NCBI GenBank assembly: GCA_023391535.1
Contig: JAEWAU010000052.1
Coordinates: forward strand, 1-54,067
From: Bacillota bacterium
GTDB lineage: Bacteria; Bacillota; Clostridia; Oscillospirales; Ethanoligenentaceae
Direction: 5' to 3'
Length of the DNA: 54,067 nt
Positions 32,486 to 41,524 of the stretch are shown here, piece by piece. The notes under the pieces are model-generated. The model was not told where the DNA came from. It saw only the letters and a list, made by a program, of their open reading frames with translations, and did not search any database. The position numbers and the translations under genes were made by a program. How positions within the stretch are numbered: the stretch's first letter is position 1; each line of letters starts with the position of its first letter.

Positions 32486-32669
32486 AGAAAGGTACGAGCT
32501 TGCCCGGTTTTTCCCCTGCGTTTCCCATTTCAAGCGGAACTTCGGCGGCGCTCCATCCGGCCGATTTTGCCGGGAGGTTTGCCTTTTCCCGCGCGGCGCA
32601 AAGCGGGAAACCGTCTTTCCTTCCCATGCGGAAGCCGCTTTCGGCGCTGTGCTAAAAAGCAGGTGAAAT

Positions 32670-33875
32670 ATGCTCCACGTTCTGAAATACATCCGGCGCG
32701 CCAAAGAGATGTGGGGTTTCCGCATTCCGGACCAGGATTTTCGGGCGTTTCGGCAGAGCGCATCCGTCATAACCCTGACGCGCGCCAGGATGTGCGCGGT
32801 CCTTGTCATCGCGTTCGAGCTGTGCGTTCTGGCCTACACACTCCTGAGCAGAGGGCCGTCGGCCTGGCGGATGCCGTACTTATACACCACGCTGATGACG
32901 CTGATTATGCTGTTTGCGATGGCCGCGTTCCTGCCGCTGCTATCCGCGTTCGAGAAAAACGCGGCCGCGCACCCGCGGGCGGTATTCGCGCTCGGCCTTG
33001 CGTACGGCGCCTTTACGCTGGGCTGGTGCGCCGTGCTCTCCCTGATGGACGTGGTCTACGGCGGCGCGCCCCTGGTTTACGCGTTCGCGATGCTGGTGAT
33101 TGCGGCGCTGCCCTATTATGCGCCCGCCGTGTCGCTCCTGCTCTATTTTCTTACGCAGGCGATGTTTCTCATCCTGCTTGCCGTGTTCGCCGCGCCGCCG
33201 TATACTGCCGTGCTCCAATGCACCGTTTTCGCCGTCCTTTCGTGGGGCATTTCCTCCATGAGGTACAAGCGGTTCGCGCAGCAGTTTACGGACAGCCGGG
33301 TGATTCAGGAAAAGAACCGGGAGCTGGAGCGCGTGAACGCGGAGCTCCAGAAGGCCAATAAAAAGCTGCAGAAGCTCTCGCAGACCGACGGGCTGACGGG
33401 CGTTTTCAACCGCTTTATGTTCGACCAGACGCTTCAGGCGGAATGGGAGCGCTGCCGGCGGCAGTTCCGCCCGCTCTCGCTGCTCATGATCGACATCGAC
33501 TTTTTCAAGCCCTACAACGATTGTTACGGGCACCCGGCGGGCGACCTGTGCATCCGGCGCGTGGCGAACGTTCTTTCCGAGTGCGCGCAGCGCGCGTCGG
33601 ACACGGTGGCCCGTTACGGCGGCGAGGAATTTGCCGTTATCCTGCCCTATGTCAATCAGGAGGACGCGCTGGATCTGGCGCGCCGGATGCAAAGCGGCGT
33701 GCGCAGGCTCGCCATCCCTCACCTCCGCTCCCCCGTAGGAGGCATCGTCACCATCAGCATCGGGGTGCACACCGTAACGCCCACCGGCGAGTTCTCCAAG
33801 GAAGCGTTCCTGCGCACGGCGGACGACGCGCTCTACAAAGCGAAAAAGCAGCGCGACGAGATCGTGGTGGCCTGA
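32670..33875 (+). CDS. Membrane diguanylate cyclase (GGDEF)
   Basis: This 401-residue protein has about six hydrophobic segments between residues 42 and 196, a short coiled coil (about 208-237, QEKNRELERVNAELQKANKK), and then a GGDEF domain beginning at LSQTDGLTGVFNRFMF. The active-site loop is RYGGEEF (317-321) and LLMIDIDFFKPYND holds the metal Asp residues, so it should make cyclic di-GMP from two GTP. The inhibitory site RxxD is present as RASD (308-311), five residues before GGEEF. The N-terminal region is a membrane sensor of unknown ligand. There is no EAL domain. Confidence 0.92.
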   Translation: MLHVLKYIRRAKEMWGFRIPDQDFRAFRQSASVITLTRARMCAVLVIAFELCVLAYTLLSRGPSAWRMPYLYTTLMTLIMLFAMAAFLPLLSAFEKNAAAHPRAVFALGLAYGAFTLGWCAVLSLMDVVYGGAPLVYAFAMLVIAALPYYAPAVSLLLYFLTQAMFLILLAVFAAPPYTAVLQCTVFAVLSWGISSMRYKRFAQQFTDSRVIQEKNRELERVNAELQKANKKLQKLSQTDGLTGVFNRFMFDQTLQAEWERCRRQFRPLSLLMIDIDFFKPYNDCYGHPAGDLCIRRVANVLSECAQRASDTVARYGGEEFAVILPYVNQEDALDLARRMQSGVRRLAIPHLRSPVGGIVTISIGVHTVTPTGEFSKEAFLRTADDALYKAKKQRDEIVVA

Positions 33876-33920
33876 AAGCCGCGGCCGCCGAAAGCCGAAA
33901 GAAACGTGCGAAAGGCGGAT

Positions 33921-34274
33921 ATGCGGATGACGCGGCGCGAACTCATCGACTATTGCCTCACCTACCCCGACGCGTACGAGGACTACCCGTTCGACGACGC
34001 TTCAAACGCCGAGGACGCGTGGGCCGTGCTGCGCCACCGGCGAAGCCGCAAAAGCTTCGCGTTTATCTATCAGCGCGGCGGGCTGTGCGTCAACCTCAAA
34101 TGCGAGCCCATGCGCGGCGATTTCCTGCGCCGCGCGTATGCGGATGTGACGCCGGGGTACCATATGAACAAGGAGCACTGGAACACCGTACGCGTGAACG
34201 GCGATGTGCCGGAGGACGAGCTGAAGGATATGATCGACCGCAGTTACCGGCTGACCATGCCCCAAAAACGATAA
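33921..34274 (+). CDS. MmcQ/YjbR family DNA-binding protein
   Basis: This 117-residue protein of the MmcQ/YjbR family (CyaY-like fold) shows RRELIDYCLTYPDAYEDYPF at the start, FAFIYQRGGLCVNLKC in the middle and the typical PGYHMNKEHWNTV near the C-terminus. The family is widespread and proposed to bind DNA, but no function is fixed. AAAGG lies five bases before ATG 33921; a start at 33927 is also possible. It follows the diguanylate cyclase gene after 45 nt and may be cotranscribed, and ends at a strong terminator. Confidence 0.88.
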   Translation: MRMTRRELIDYCLTYPDAYEDYPFDDASNAEDAWAVLRHRRSRKSFAFIYQRGGLCVNLKCEPMRGDFLRRAYADVTPGYHMNKEHWNTVRVNGDVPEDELKDMIDRSYRLTMPQKR

Positions 34275-34277
34275 GCG

Positions 34278-34319
34278 CGCAAGGCGCCCCGCCCGGAAAA
34301 AGCGGGGCGCCTTGCGTTT
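34278..34319 (+). terminator. Intrinsic terminator after the MmcQ/YjbR gene
   Basis: CGCAAGGCGCCCCGC / GCGGGGCGCCTTGCG, a perfect 15-bp stem, followed by TTTG. It overlaps the -35 of the next promoter. Confidence 0.8.
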
Positions 34320-34340
34320 GCCCTCCGCCGCGGGTATACT
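34312..34340 (+). promoter_or_regulatory. Promoter of the nitroreductase gene
   Basis: TTGCGT (34312-34317), 17-nt spacer, TATACT (34335-34340). Confidence 0.55.
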
Positions 34341-34402
34341 GAAAGAAAGCGGGGCGCGGCTTTGCGCCCCGGCGCTCTCAAAAGCAAAAGGAGTTTGGAA
34401 TC

Positions 34403-34927
34403 ATGGCATTTTTGGATCTTGCACGCGCACGCTATTCGGTGCGGAAATTCAGTGAAAAGCCGTTGGAGCGGGAAAAGCTCGAGCAGGTGCTGGAGGCCGG
34501 GCGGCTCGCGCCCACCGCCTGCAACTACCAGCCGCAGCGCATCCTGGTGGCGGAAAGCGCAGAGGCGCTCGAAAAAATCCGCCGCTGCACGCCCTGCAGC
34601 TTCGGCGCGCCCGCGGTGCTCGTAATCTGCTTCGATAAAAACGTGAGCGCGAAGCATGAGCACACGCCGTTCGATATCGGTATCGTAGACGCCAGCATCG
34701 TCGTCACGCATCTGATGCTCGCGGCGGCCGACCTCGGCCTCGGCACCACCTGGGTGGAAAATTTCGATTTTCCCTCCGTGATGCGGGAGTTCGCTTTGCC
34801 GGAAAACCTCGTTCCCACGGCGCTGCTGCCGCTCGGGTACCCCGCGCCGGATGCGGCGCCCAACAAAAAGCTGCACTTCAGCCGCAAGCCGCTCGCGGAA
34901 ACCGTTTTTTACAACCGCCTGCCCTAA
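34403..34927 (+). CDS. Nitroreductase family protein
   Basis: This 174-residue flavoprotein has the FMN-binding start ARYSVRKFSEKPLE, RLAPTACNYQPQR, the DIGIVDASIVVTHLMLAAADLGLGTTWV segment typical of the fold, and a C-terminal LGYP motif. The members use NAD(P)H and FMN to reduce nitro groups, quinones or other acceptors. The dimeric enzyme would be cytoplasmic. AAAAGGAG is nine bases before the ATG. It is monocistronic by layout. The physiological substrate is unknown. Confidence 0.9.
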   Translation: MAFLDLARARYSVRKFSEKPLEREKLEQVLEAGRLAPTACNYQPQRILVAESAEALEKIRRCTPCSFGAPAVLVICFDKNVSAKHEHTPFDIGIVDASIVVTHLMLAAADLGLGTTWVENFDFPSVMREFALPENLVPTALLPLGYPAPDAAPNKKLHFSRKPLAETVFYNRLP

Positions 34928-35064
34928 CGGGGAGCCGCGCAAAAGGGGCGTTTGCGCCGCCCCTTTCCTTCCCGTTTGGAAATTTTCTCGCCCGCGGAGA
35001 CTCCCGCCGCTCGGGAATTCCTGTCATTATTTCTAAATTTAATCGTTAAATTATATGTAATACG

Positions 35065-35093
35065 TTGATTCTTCGGTGTAAAACCGTTATAAT
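35065..35093 (+). promoter_or_regulatory. Promoter of fbp
   Basis: TTGATT (35065-35070), 17-nt spacer, TATAAT (35088-35093), in an AT-rich patch that contrasts with the flanks. Confidence 0.75.
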
Positions 35094-35143
35094 GCCTCCT
35101 ATAGGCCCCCGCATGGAGCCGCAAACGCCGCAAGGAGGGCGAA

Positions 35144-37147
35144 ATGGATTTGGAAACGCCGGAGAACCGGCGGCCGGTACGGGACGATCTCCGCTATCTG
35201 TCCCTGCTGGCCGCGCAGTACCCCACCGTGGACGCCGCCTCCACCGAGATCATCAACCTGCAGGCTATTCTGAACCTGCCCAAGGGCACCGAGCATTTTC
35301 TCACGGATATTCACGGCGAGAACGAGCCGTTCGACCACGTGCTGCGCAACGCCTCGGGCGTTATCAAAAGCGAAATCGAAAGCCTGTTCGGCAACACGCT
35401 GGCGCAAACCGAAAAAAAACGGCTCGCCACCCTCATCTATTACCCCGAGCAGAAGCTCGAGCGTCTGCTGCGGCAGGAGCCGAACCTGGCCGGCATCGAC
35501 GACTGGTACAAGATCACGCTTTACCGGCTCATCGAAATCTGCCGGAGCTTTTCGAGCAAATACACGCGCTCCAAGGTACGCAAGGCCATGCCGCGCAACT
35601 TTACATACATTCTCGAAGAGCTGCTCAACACCGATTACAACAAACCCGATAAAACGGGCTATTACCGCGAGATCATCCGCACCATCATCGATATCGGCCG
35701 CGCGCGCGAGTTCATCGTGGCGCTTTCGAAGCTTATCCAGTGCCTCGCCATCGACCGCCTGCACATCATCGGGGATATCTACGACCGCGGCCCGGGAGCC
35801 GACCGTATTTTGGACACGCTGCTCGACTACCACTCCGTGGATATTCAGTGGGGCAACCACGATATTCTCTGGATGGGCGCGTTCTGCGGCTCGGCCGTGT
35901 GCATCGCAAACGCCGTGCGCATCTGCACGCGGTACGCGAACCTGGATTTTCTCGAGAACTCCTACGGCATCAACCTGCTGCCTTTGGCCACCTTCGCGCT
36001 GGAGCAGTACGGCGGCGACCCCTGCGCCGTGTTCCTGCCCCGGCCCGGCGAGTGCAAGCGCAGCGCGCAGGAGCTGCAGCTCATTGCGAAAATGCACAAG
36101 GCGGTCACGGTGATCCAGCTCAAGCTCGAAAAGCGCGTGATCGACCGCCGGCCCTCGTTTTGTATGGAGGACCGCCTCTTCCTTGATAAAATCGACTTTA
36201 CAAACAAAACCGTGGAGGCGGGCGGCCGCACGCGGGAGCTCACCGACCCTTTGCTGCCCACGGTGAACCCGAAGGACCCTTACGCCCTCACGCCGCGCGA
36301 GGCGGAGGTGATGGACCGGCTCGTCGCCTCTTTCCGCAGCAGCGAAAAGCTCGCGCGCCACGTGCGGTTCCTCTTTTCGCGCGGGAGCCTGTACCTCACG
36401 TGCAATTCCAACCTGCTCTACCACGGCTGCATTCCCCTGAACGAGGACGGCAGCTTTTTCGAGATGAACTACCACGGCGCAACGTACTCCGGGAAGGCGT
36501 ATCTCGACCTGATTGAGCGGACGGTGCGCAAAGGCGTGATGGCCGAAAGCGGTACGCCCGAGCATCAGGAGGCGCTCGACTGGATGTGGTACCTCTGGTG
36601 CGGGAAGCATTCGCCCCTGTTCGGGAAAAGCCCGATGGCCACGTTCGAGGATTACTTCTGTAAGGGCGCGAAACCGGAGGAGAAAAAGGACCCCTATTAC
36701 CATTACCGCGACCGCGAGGACGTGTGCCGGCGCATCCTCTCCGAGTTCGGCGTGAACCCCGAAAACGGGCATATCGTCAACGGGCACGTTCCCGTGGAAC
36801 GCGTGCACGGCGAAAACCCCATCAAGGCGAACGGCAAGCTTATCTCCATCGACGGCGGCTTTTCCCGCGCGTATCGCGACGTGACGGGCATCGCGGGCTA
36901 CACGCTGATCTCCGATTCCTTCGGCCTTACGCTCGTTTCGCACGAGCCGTTCATCTCCACGGAGGCGGCCATCGAGAACGAGACGGATATCCATTCCTCC
37001 ACGCAGGTGCTGGAGCGCAGCGACCAGCGCATCAAGGTGCGGGATACGGATATCGGCGGCGTACTGGCAAACCAGATCTGCGACCTCAAAAATCTGCTGG
37101 CGGCCTACCGTTCCGGCCTGCTCAAGGAACAGCTGCCCTCGGGGTAG
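35144..37147 (+). CDS. fbp: Fructose-1,6-bisphosphatase class III
   Basis: This 667-residue protein matches the Firmicute class III FBPase: FLTDIHGENEPFDHVLRNASG near residue 50, then the metallophosphoesterase motifs GDIYDRGPGADRI and WGNHDILWMGA around residues 210-245, and a C-terminal NGHVPV...SIDGGFSRAY metal/phosphate segment. It hydrolyses fructose-1,6-bisphosphate to fructose-6-phosphate in gluconeogenesis. The length is right for the class. CAAGGAGG stands about eight bases before the ATG. It is preceded by a clear promoter; recQ follows after 59 nt and may share the transcript. Confidence 0.95.
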   Translation: MDLETPENRRPVRDDLRYLSLLAAQYPTVDAASTEIINLQAILNLPKGTEHFLTDIHGENEPFDHVLRNASGVIKSEIESLFGNTLAQTEKKRLATLIYYPEQKLERLLRQEPNLAGIDDWYKITLYRLIEICRSFSSKYTRSKVRKAMPRNFTYILEELLNTDYNKPDKTGYYREIIRTIIDIGRAREFIVALSKLIQCLAIDRLHIIGDIYDRGPGADRILDTLLDYHSVDIQWGNHDILWMGAFCGSAVCIANAVRICTRYANLDFLENSYGINLLPLATFALEQYGGDPCAVFLPRPGECKRSAQELQLIAKMHKAVTVIQLKLEKRVIDRRPSFCMEDRLFLDKIDFTNKTVEAGGRTRELTDPLLPTVNPKDPYALTPREAEVMDRLVASFRSSEKLARHVRFLFSRGSLYLTCNSNLLYHGCIPLNEDGSFFEMNYHGATYSGKAYLDLIERTVRKGVMAESGTPEHQEALDWMWYLWCGKHSPLFGKSPMATFEDYFCKGAKPEEKKDPYYHYRDREDVCRRILSEFGVNPENGHIVNGHVPVERVHGENPIKANGKLISIDGGFSRAYRDVTGIAGYTLISDSFGLTLVSHEPFISTEAAIENETDIHSSTQVLERSDQRIKVRDTDIGGVLANQICDLKNLLAAYRSGLLKEQLPSG

Positions 37148-37206
37148 CCGCTCCGGCTTTCCCGTATTCCCGGCTATTTTTTATGCTTTGGTGGTGTTTC
37201 GGTTTC

Positions 37207-39366
37207 ATGGATCAGGCGCAGGCGCTTTTAAAGCGCTGTTTTGGCTACGACGCGTTCCGGCCCGGGCAGCGGGAGATCATCGAACGGATCGGAAACGGCG
37301 AGGACGTTCTGGCGGTGATGCCCACGGGCGCCGGAAAATCGGTGTGCTACCAGATTCCGGCGATGCTTTCCCGCGGCGTGACGATTGTGGTATCCCCGCT
37401 CATCTCGCTGATGAAGGATCAGGTGGACGCGCTGACGCAGGCCGGCATCCCGGCGGCGTACTTAAACAGCTCGCTCTCGCCCGCGCAGCAGGACGCAGCG
37501 ATGGAGCGCGCGGAAAACGGCGCGTACAAAATCATCTACGCGGCGCCCGAACGGCTGGAATCGGAGCGGTTCCGCGCGTGGCTTATGCGGCTCGATATTC
37601 CGCTGGTGGCCGTGGACGAGGCCCACTGCGTTTCCCAGTGGGGGCACGATTTCCGGCCGAGCTACACGAAAATTGCGGACGCGGTGGCTGCCCTGCCCTC
37701 CCGCCCGGTGGTGGCGGCCTTCACCGCCACGGCGACCCCGCGGGTAAAAGAGGATATCGTGCGGCTTCTGGGCCTGCGGCGGCCTTTCCTGCTCACCACG
37801 GGCTTCGACCGGCCGAACCTCTATTTCGCGGTGGAAAAGCCCAAAAGCAAGACCGATGCGCTGCTGCGCACTCTCCAAACCAAAAAGGACCGCTCCGGCA
37901 TCGTCTACGCCGCCACGCGGAAAACGGTGGACACGCTGTGCGCGCGTCTGCGCGGCGCGGGTATTTCGGCCGTGCGCTACCACGCCGGGCTGCCCGAGGC
38001 CGAGCGCGTGAAAAATCAGGAGGATTTTCTCTACGACCGCGCGGGCGTGATGGTGGCCACGAACGCGTTCGGCATGGGGATCGACAAATCCAACATCTCC
38101 TTCGTGCTCCACTACAACATGCCCCAGAGCCTGGAAAGCTACTATCAGGAGGCGGGCCGCGCGGGGCGCGACGGCGAAAAGGCCGAGTGCGTCCTCTTTT
38201 ATTCCGCGGCGGATATCGTCACGGACCGATTGCTCATCGAAAACGGCGCGGACGAGGGCGGGCGCGCCGCCTCCCTGCAAAAGCTGCGCGACATGGTGGA
38301 TTACTGCAACACGGATGGGTGCCTGCGCGCCTTCATCCTGCGCTATTTCGGCGAAACGGATGCGCCTCAGGCCTGCGGAAACTGCGGCAGCTGCAACAGC
38401 CAAACCGAGCGCACGGATATCACGACGGAGGCGCAGAAGATCCTCTCCTGCGTCGTCCGCATGGGCGGGCGGTTCGGGAGCGGAACCGTCACGGAAGTTC
38501 TGCGCGGCGGCCAAACGCGCAAAATCAAAGAGCTGGGCTTCGAGCAGCTCAGCACCTTCGGCATCATGAAAGAGTATTCCGTCGAAACGGTGAAGGAGAT
38601 TATCTCCTTTCTGGTGGCGGATCGCTACCTTGAACTGTGCGGGGAAAAATACCCGGTGCTGAGGCCCGCGCCCGCCGCGCGCGAAGTGCTGCGCGGCCAA
38701 AAGCCCGTTTTCATCCGGCGCGTTTTGCGAAAACAGGAGACCGGGGCACCGGGCGCGCCGGCGGACGAGGCGTTGTTCTCGCTGCTGCGCGGCGTCCGCG
38801 CGGAGCTGGCGCAGGAGGAGGGCGTTCCGCCCTTCGTCGTTTTTTCGGACGCGACCCTGCGCGAAATGTGCCAGAAATACCCCGGCGACGCGGAAAGCCT
38901 GCTCCAAATTTCCGGCGTGGGGAGCGTAAAGCTCGAAAAGTTCGGCGGGCGCTTCCTCGAAGCCATCCGCGCCTACGCGAACGAGCACGGCATTCCGCTT
39001 GCGCAGGGCGGTTTTGCGTCCGCGCCGGATGCGGTTTCCGCCGAGAAACGCCGCAAGCCGCCGGGCGCGCCCGGCGATTCCATGCTGGAAAGCTACCGGC
39101 TGTGCCAAAGCGGCCAAAGCATCGCGGAAATCGCCAAAACGCGCGGGCTGGCCCCAAGCACGGTGGAAAGCCATCTGCTGGCCTGCCTGCAAAGCGGCAT
39201 GGATATACCCGGCAATCTGTTCGCCACCCCCGACGAGGAGCGGCAGATTCGGGAGGCCATCCGGCAGTGCGGGCGCGGGAGGCTCGCGCCCATCAAGGCG
39301 GCGCTGCCGGAAAGCATCGGCTACGGAGCCATCCGGTATGTGTTATACAAATATAGGCCCGAATAA
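37207..39366 (+). CDS. recQ: ATP-dependent DNA helicase RecQ
   Basis: This 719-residue protein shows the full RecQ architecture. The superfamily 2 helicase core has Walker A MPTGAGKSVCYQ, DEAH box VDEAHCVSQWGHDFRP, motif III AFTATATP and motif VI QEAGRAGRDG. A zinc-binding region (YCNTDGC...CGNCGSC) and winged helix (RQC) follow. An HRDC domain is near residues 535-605 (FVVFSDATLREMC...GVGSVKLEKFG), and a C-terminal helix-turn-helix-40 segment follows it (GQSIAEIAKTRGLAPSTVESHL). It unwinds DNA 3'-5' in recombination and repair. I chose ATG 37207 (MDQAQALLKRCFGY); an in-frame ATG at 37183 is also possible. The ribosome site is weak. Confidence 0.94.
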   Translation: MDQAQALLKRCFGYDAFRPGQREIIERIGNGEDVLAVMPTGAGKSVCYQIPAMLSRGVTIVVSPLISLMKDQVDALTQAGIPAAYLNSSLSPAQQDAAMERAENGAYKIIYAAPERLESERFRAWLMRLDIPLVAVDEAHCVSQWGHDFRPSYTKIADAVAALPSRPVVAAFTATATPRVKEDIVRLLGLRRPFLLTTGFDRPNLYFAVEKPKSKTDALLRTLQTKKDRSGIVYAATRKTVDTLCARLRGAGISAVRYHAGLPEAERVKNQEDFLYDRAGVMVATNAFGMGIDKSNISFVLHYNMPQSLESYYQEAGRAGRDGEKAECVLFYSAADIVTDRLLIENGADEGGRAASLQKLRDMVDYCNTDGCLRAFILRYFGETDAPQACGNCGSCNSQTERTDITTEAQKILSCVVRMGGRFGSGTVTEVLRGGQTRKIKELGFEQLSTFGIMKEYSVETVKEIISFLVADRYLELCGEKYPVLRPAPAAREVLRGQKPVFIRRVLRKQETGAPGAPADEALFSLLRGVRAELAQEEGVPPFVVFSDATLREMCQKYPGDAESLLQISGVGSVKLEKFGGRFLEAIRAYANEHGIPLAQGGFASAPDAVSAEKRRKPPGAPGDSMLESYRLCQSGQSIAEIAKTRGLAPSTVESHLLACLQSGMDIPGNLFATPDEERQIREAIRQCGRGRLAPIKAALPESIGYGAIRYVLYKYRPE

Positions 39367-39373
39367 ACGGCAA

Positions 39374-39406
39374 CCCGCGGAAGCGAACAGCTTCCGCGGG
39401 CTTTTT
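39374..39406 (+). terminator. Intrinsic terminator after recQ
   Basis: CCCGCGGAAGC / GCTTCCGCGGG with a GAACA loop, then CTTTTT. Confidence 0.88.
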
Positions 39407-39558
39407 ATGCGGCGGGAGAGAATTTGTAAAAAGAAGAGAAATATGGATGATTTCTGTTGTTGTTTAAGGGCGTGGGGTGTATAATTTTGTTAATACCTTT
39501 CCGAATCGTATATCAAATTGCTATAGTATCCACATTTTATTGGTATAAAGGTTAATTT

Positions 39559-40224
39559 ATGGATTGTGCATATTGGATAAATGGCTTTCCTGCAACTTTT
39601 GCAACGAGCAGAGAAAAAATATGGAAAATTCAACTATTTAAAGCACTATCGGACAAGCAGTATTCTGACAATAGCATCGATCTTAAATTTACGTTTACAG
39701 AAGAAAATTACAATAAACATCAATTTGATATTGATAATTTATGTGAGCCTGTATTCGCTGTTCTTACTAATCCGCTTGGTTGGTTTTCCGGAAAACGTAC
39801 AAATATTGAGCTTTGGACGGCCCGAAAATGTATTGGTAAGAATCAAGGACTTTTAATACAAAACATCAATTCCGGCACACAATTGGCGCCGAATACTATT
39901 CCGCTATTCGATAAAGTTTACAATGGCTTACTGCCAAATAAAGCTACGGATGGCGCTATACCATTGTGGATTAGTAGTTTTGGGCAGTTTAAACCGATTA
40001 AAAAATGTTCTGTCCGCCTAAGATTTGAAAACACGCCAGTCAGTATTGCGACGATATCTTCAGGAAAGGTAAAGCCGATTATAGATTGTCTCTATCCGAT
40101 CATCGGAGGCCTCCCGGGAGCTCCAAAAGATGAAATAATCGAAATGTTAACTGTCGAACGTATAAGTAACAACACGCATATATCTGCCGTAAGAATTACA
40201 ATTTGGGAAAATACATTGCATTGA
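39559..40224 (+). CDS. AT-rich orphan protein, possibly RusA-like fold
   Basis: This 221-residue protein is of unknown function. Its DNA is markedly AT-rich, with A/T-ending codons unlike every neighbour, so it was probably acquired by transfer. AAAGG lies seven bases before the ATG; TATAAT at 39480 could be a promoter. The stretch HQFDIDNLCEPVF (about residues 54-66) loosely resembles the D-x-DN(L) core of RusA-type endonucleases, and IELWTARK follows, but I do not see the rest of that family's signature. There is no signal peptide or membrane span. No mobility gene is adjacent. It could be a relic of an integrated element or a small defence or antidefence gene; this is not decidable here. 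Confidence 0.6.
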   Translation: MDCAYWINGFPATFATSREKIWKIQLFKALSDKQYSDNSIDLKFTFTEENYNKHQFDIDNLCEPVFAVLTNPLGWFSGKRTNIELWTARKCIGKNQGLLIQNINSGTQLAPNTIPLFDKVYNGLLPNKATDGAIPLWISSFGQFKPIKKCSVRLRFENTPVSIATISSGKVKPIIDCLYPIIGGLPGAPKDEIIEMLTVERISNNTHISAVRITIWENTLH

Positions 40225-40281
40225 CTTTATCCTTTTGCTCATCAGATCTGTTTGCTTTTAAACGTATCCATACAAACATTT

Positions 40282-40728
40282 TTATCGTTTTTCGGTTTGC
40301 TCCTCAGCATTCTTCTTTTCCCCTTCCGCAATCTCCTCAACTATCCCTTTATCCGCCGGGCAGAAGTCGAACCGCGTCAGCTCCCGGGGCGCGGCCCAGC
40401 GCAGCTCCTTGTGGACGATGCGGCGGATTTCGCCGCGCGCGATTTCGGCGGTGAAAAAGGTGAACGCGATCTCTCGCTCCGGATAGCGGTAGGAAAACTC
40501 CCGGAAAACGCCGCGCGGGGCGATTTCCACCCCGAGCTCCTCGCGGCATTCCCGCATAACGCACTGCTCCGGCGTTTCCCCCGGCTCCTGCTTACCGCCG
40601 GGGAATTCCCAGAGAAGCGCGCAGGAGCCGCCCTCCGCGCGCCGGCAGATGAGGATTTTTCCGTCCCTATATAAAATTGCCGCCGAAACGCGCAACTGAG
40701 GAAGTTTGGTTTCATTCATTCCGTCCAT
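40282..40728 (-). CDS. NUDIX hydrolase, MutT/8-oxo-dGTP diphosphatase type
   Basis: This 148-residue protein has the complete NUDIX box G-KQEPG-E-TPEQCVM-REC-REELGV, in the MutT-like context LRVSAAILYRDGKILICRR...LWEFPGGK. It would hydrolyse oxidised or non-canonical dNTPs. The start ATG (40728) shares its A with the TGA stop of the MGMT gene, so the two are translationally coupled: one enzyme for the nucleotide pool and one for alkylated DNA. The C-terminus is charged (EGEKKNAEEQTEKR). It converges on the AT-rich orphan. Confidence 0.9.
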   Translation of the reverse strand: MDGMNETKLPQLRVSAAILYRDGKILICRRAEGGSCALLWEFPGGKQEPGETPEQCVMRECREELGVEIAPRGVFREFSYRYPEREIAFTFFTAEIARGEIRRIVHKELRWAAPRELTRFDFCPADKGIVEEIAEGEKKNAEEQTEKR

Positions 40729-41228
40729 CAATAAAGCGCCTTTCCCTGCTCCAGCTCGAGCAGGGCCTTTTTCATATCCAGCCCGCCCCCGTAGCCCACG
40801 AGCATTCCGTTTGCGCCAATCACCCGGTGGCACGGAACCACGATCATCATCGGGTTTTTATTGTTCGCCATGCCCACCGCGCGGGTGGCTTTCGGGTTGC
40901 CCACCGCCTGCGCAATCTCTTTGTAGGTGCGGGTTTCGCCATAGGGAATCCGGCACAGCGCGGCCCATACTTTGCGCTGGAACTCCGTGCCGTGCAGCGC
41001 ATAGGGAAAATCGAAGGTTCTGCGCCGCCCCGCGAGATATTCGCCGATCTGTTCAAACGCCCGGTCGGAAAGCGCGGAAGGCTCGCCGGACCCCTCGGCG
41101 CGCCCGGCAACGCGTTCGAGCGAAACCACCGCTTCCTCCGTGTACCCGATCTCCAGAACCCCGAACGCAAAACCGTAATACGCGCGCCGGATTCCGCTGG
41201 ATATGCCGCCGATTTTCTCCGTGCCCAC
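40728..41228 (-). CDS. Methylated-DNA--[protein]-cysteine S-methyltransferase
   Basis: This 166-residue Ogt/MGMT-type suicide repair protein has the active site VVPCHRVIGA, the helix-turn-helix region FQRKVWAALCRIPYGETRTYKEIA and the asparagine-hinge NPMMI just before. It removes alkyl groups from O6-guanine. GTG at 41228 is preferred because AAAGGAG lies nine bases upstream; an in-frame GTG at 41255 has no ribosome site. The promoter is an extended -10 (TGCTATAAT). It is coupled to the downstream NUDIX gene through TGATG. Confidence 0.93.
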   Translation of the reverse strand: MGTEKIGGISSGIRRAYYGFAFGVLEIGYTEEAVVSLERVAGRAEGSGEPSALSDRAFEQIGEYLAGRRRTFDFPYALHGTEFQRKVWAALCRIPYGETRTYKEIAQAVGNPKATRAVGMANNKNPMMIVVPCHRVIGANGMLVGYGGGLDMKKALLELEQGKALY

Positions 41229-41298
41229 TTTCCGCAGCTCCTTTCGCGTTTTCACAAACGCTTTGCTTCAAACGTCAAAATTGCTTTCGCCATGTTCT

Positions 41299-41307
41299 AT
41301 TATAGCA
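41299..41307 (-). promoter_or_regulatory. Extended -10 promoter of the MGMT-NUDIX operon
   Basis: On the minus strand, TGCTATAAT (TGnTATAAT) with no good -35. Confidence 0.65.
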
Positions 41308-41365
41308 TAAGCGGCGCGCCGCCCGGCCGCAAACGGCGGAAAGGCGCGCGAAAAACCGCTATACA

Positions 41366-41437
41366 AAGAGAAAGGCGCGGAGATCCGCGCAGATTTATAT
41401 GGCGGGCATACCGAAAAACGGTATGCCCGCCGTTTTT
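41366..41437 (+). ncRNA. Candidate small RNA ending in a terminator
   Basis: Between divergent genes, a -10-like TATACA (41360-41365) precedes a hairpin GCGCGGA-GA-TCCGCGC (about 41375-41390) and then a perfect 12-bp terminator hairpin GGCGGGCATACC / GGTATGCCCGCC (41401-41431) with GTTTTT. No plus-strand gene lies upstream to need this terminator. There is no coding potential. No -35 is evident, so the RNA is tentative. Confidence 0.35.
41401..41437 (+). terminator. Intrinsic terminator without an upstream gene
   Basis: Perfect 12-bp stem, loop GAAAAAC, then GTTTTT on the plus strand only. It may insulate the XRE operon or end a small RNA. Confidence 0.8.
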
Positions 41438-41479
41438 GCGCCCGCGCGTAAATAAAAAGCGCTTTCCTGTTTTTGCATA

Positions 41480-41494
41480 TTAACCCGCGGTTAA
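41480..41494. promoter_or_regulatory. Palindrome upstream of the XRE regulator
   Basis: TTAACC-CGC-GGTTAA, flanked further out by TTTTGCA on the left and TGCAAAA on the right. It lies just upstream of the -35, as an operator for the adjacent XRE-type protein might. Confidence 0.45.
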
Positions 41495-41524
41495 CTTTTT
41501 CTGCAAAAGTTGAGCACCGCTCGC

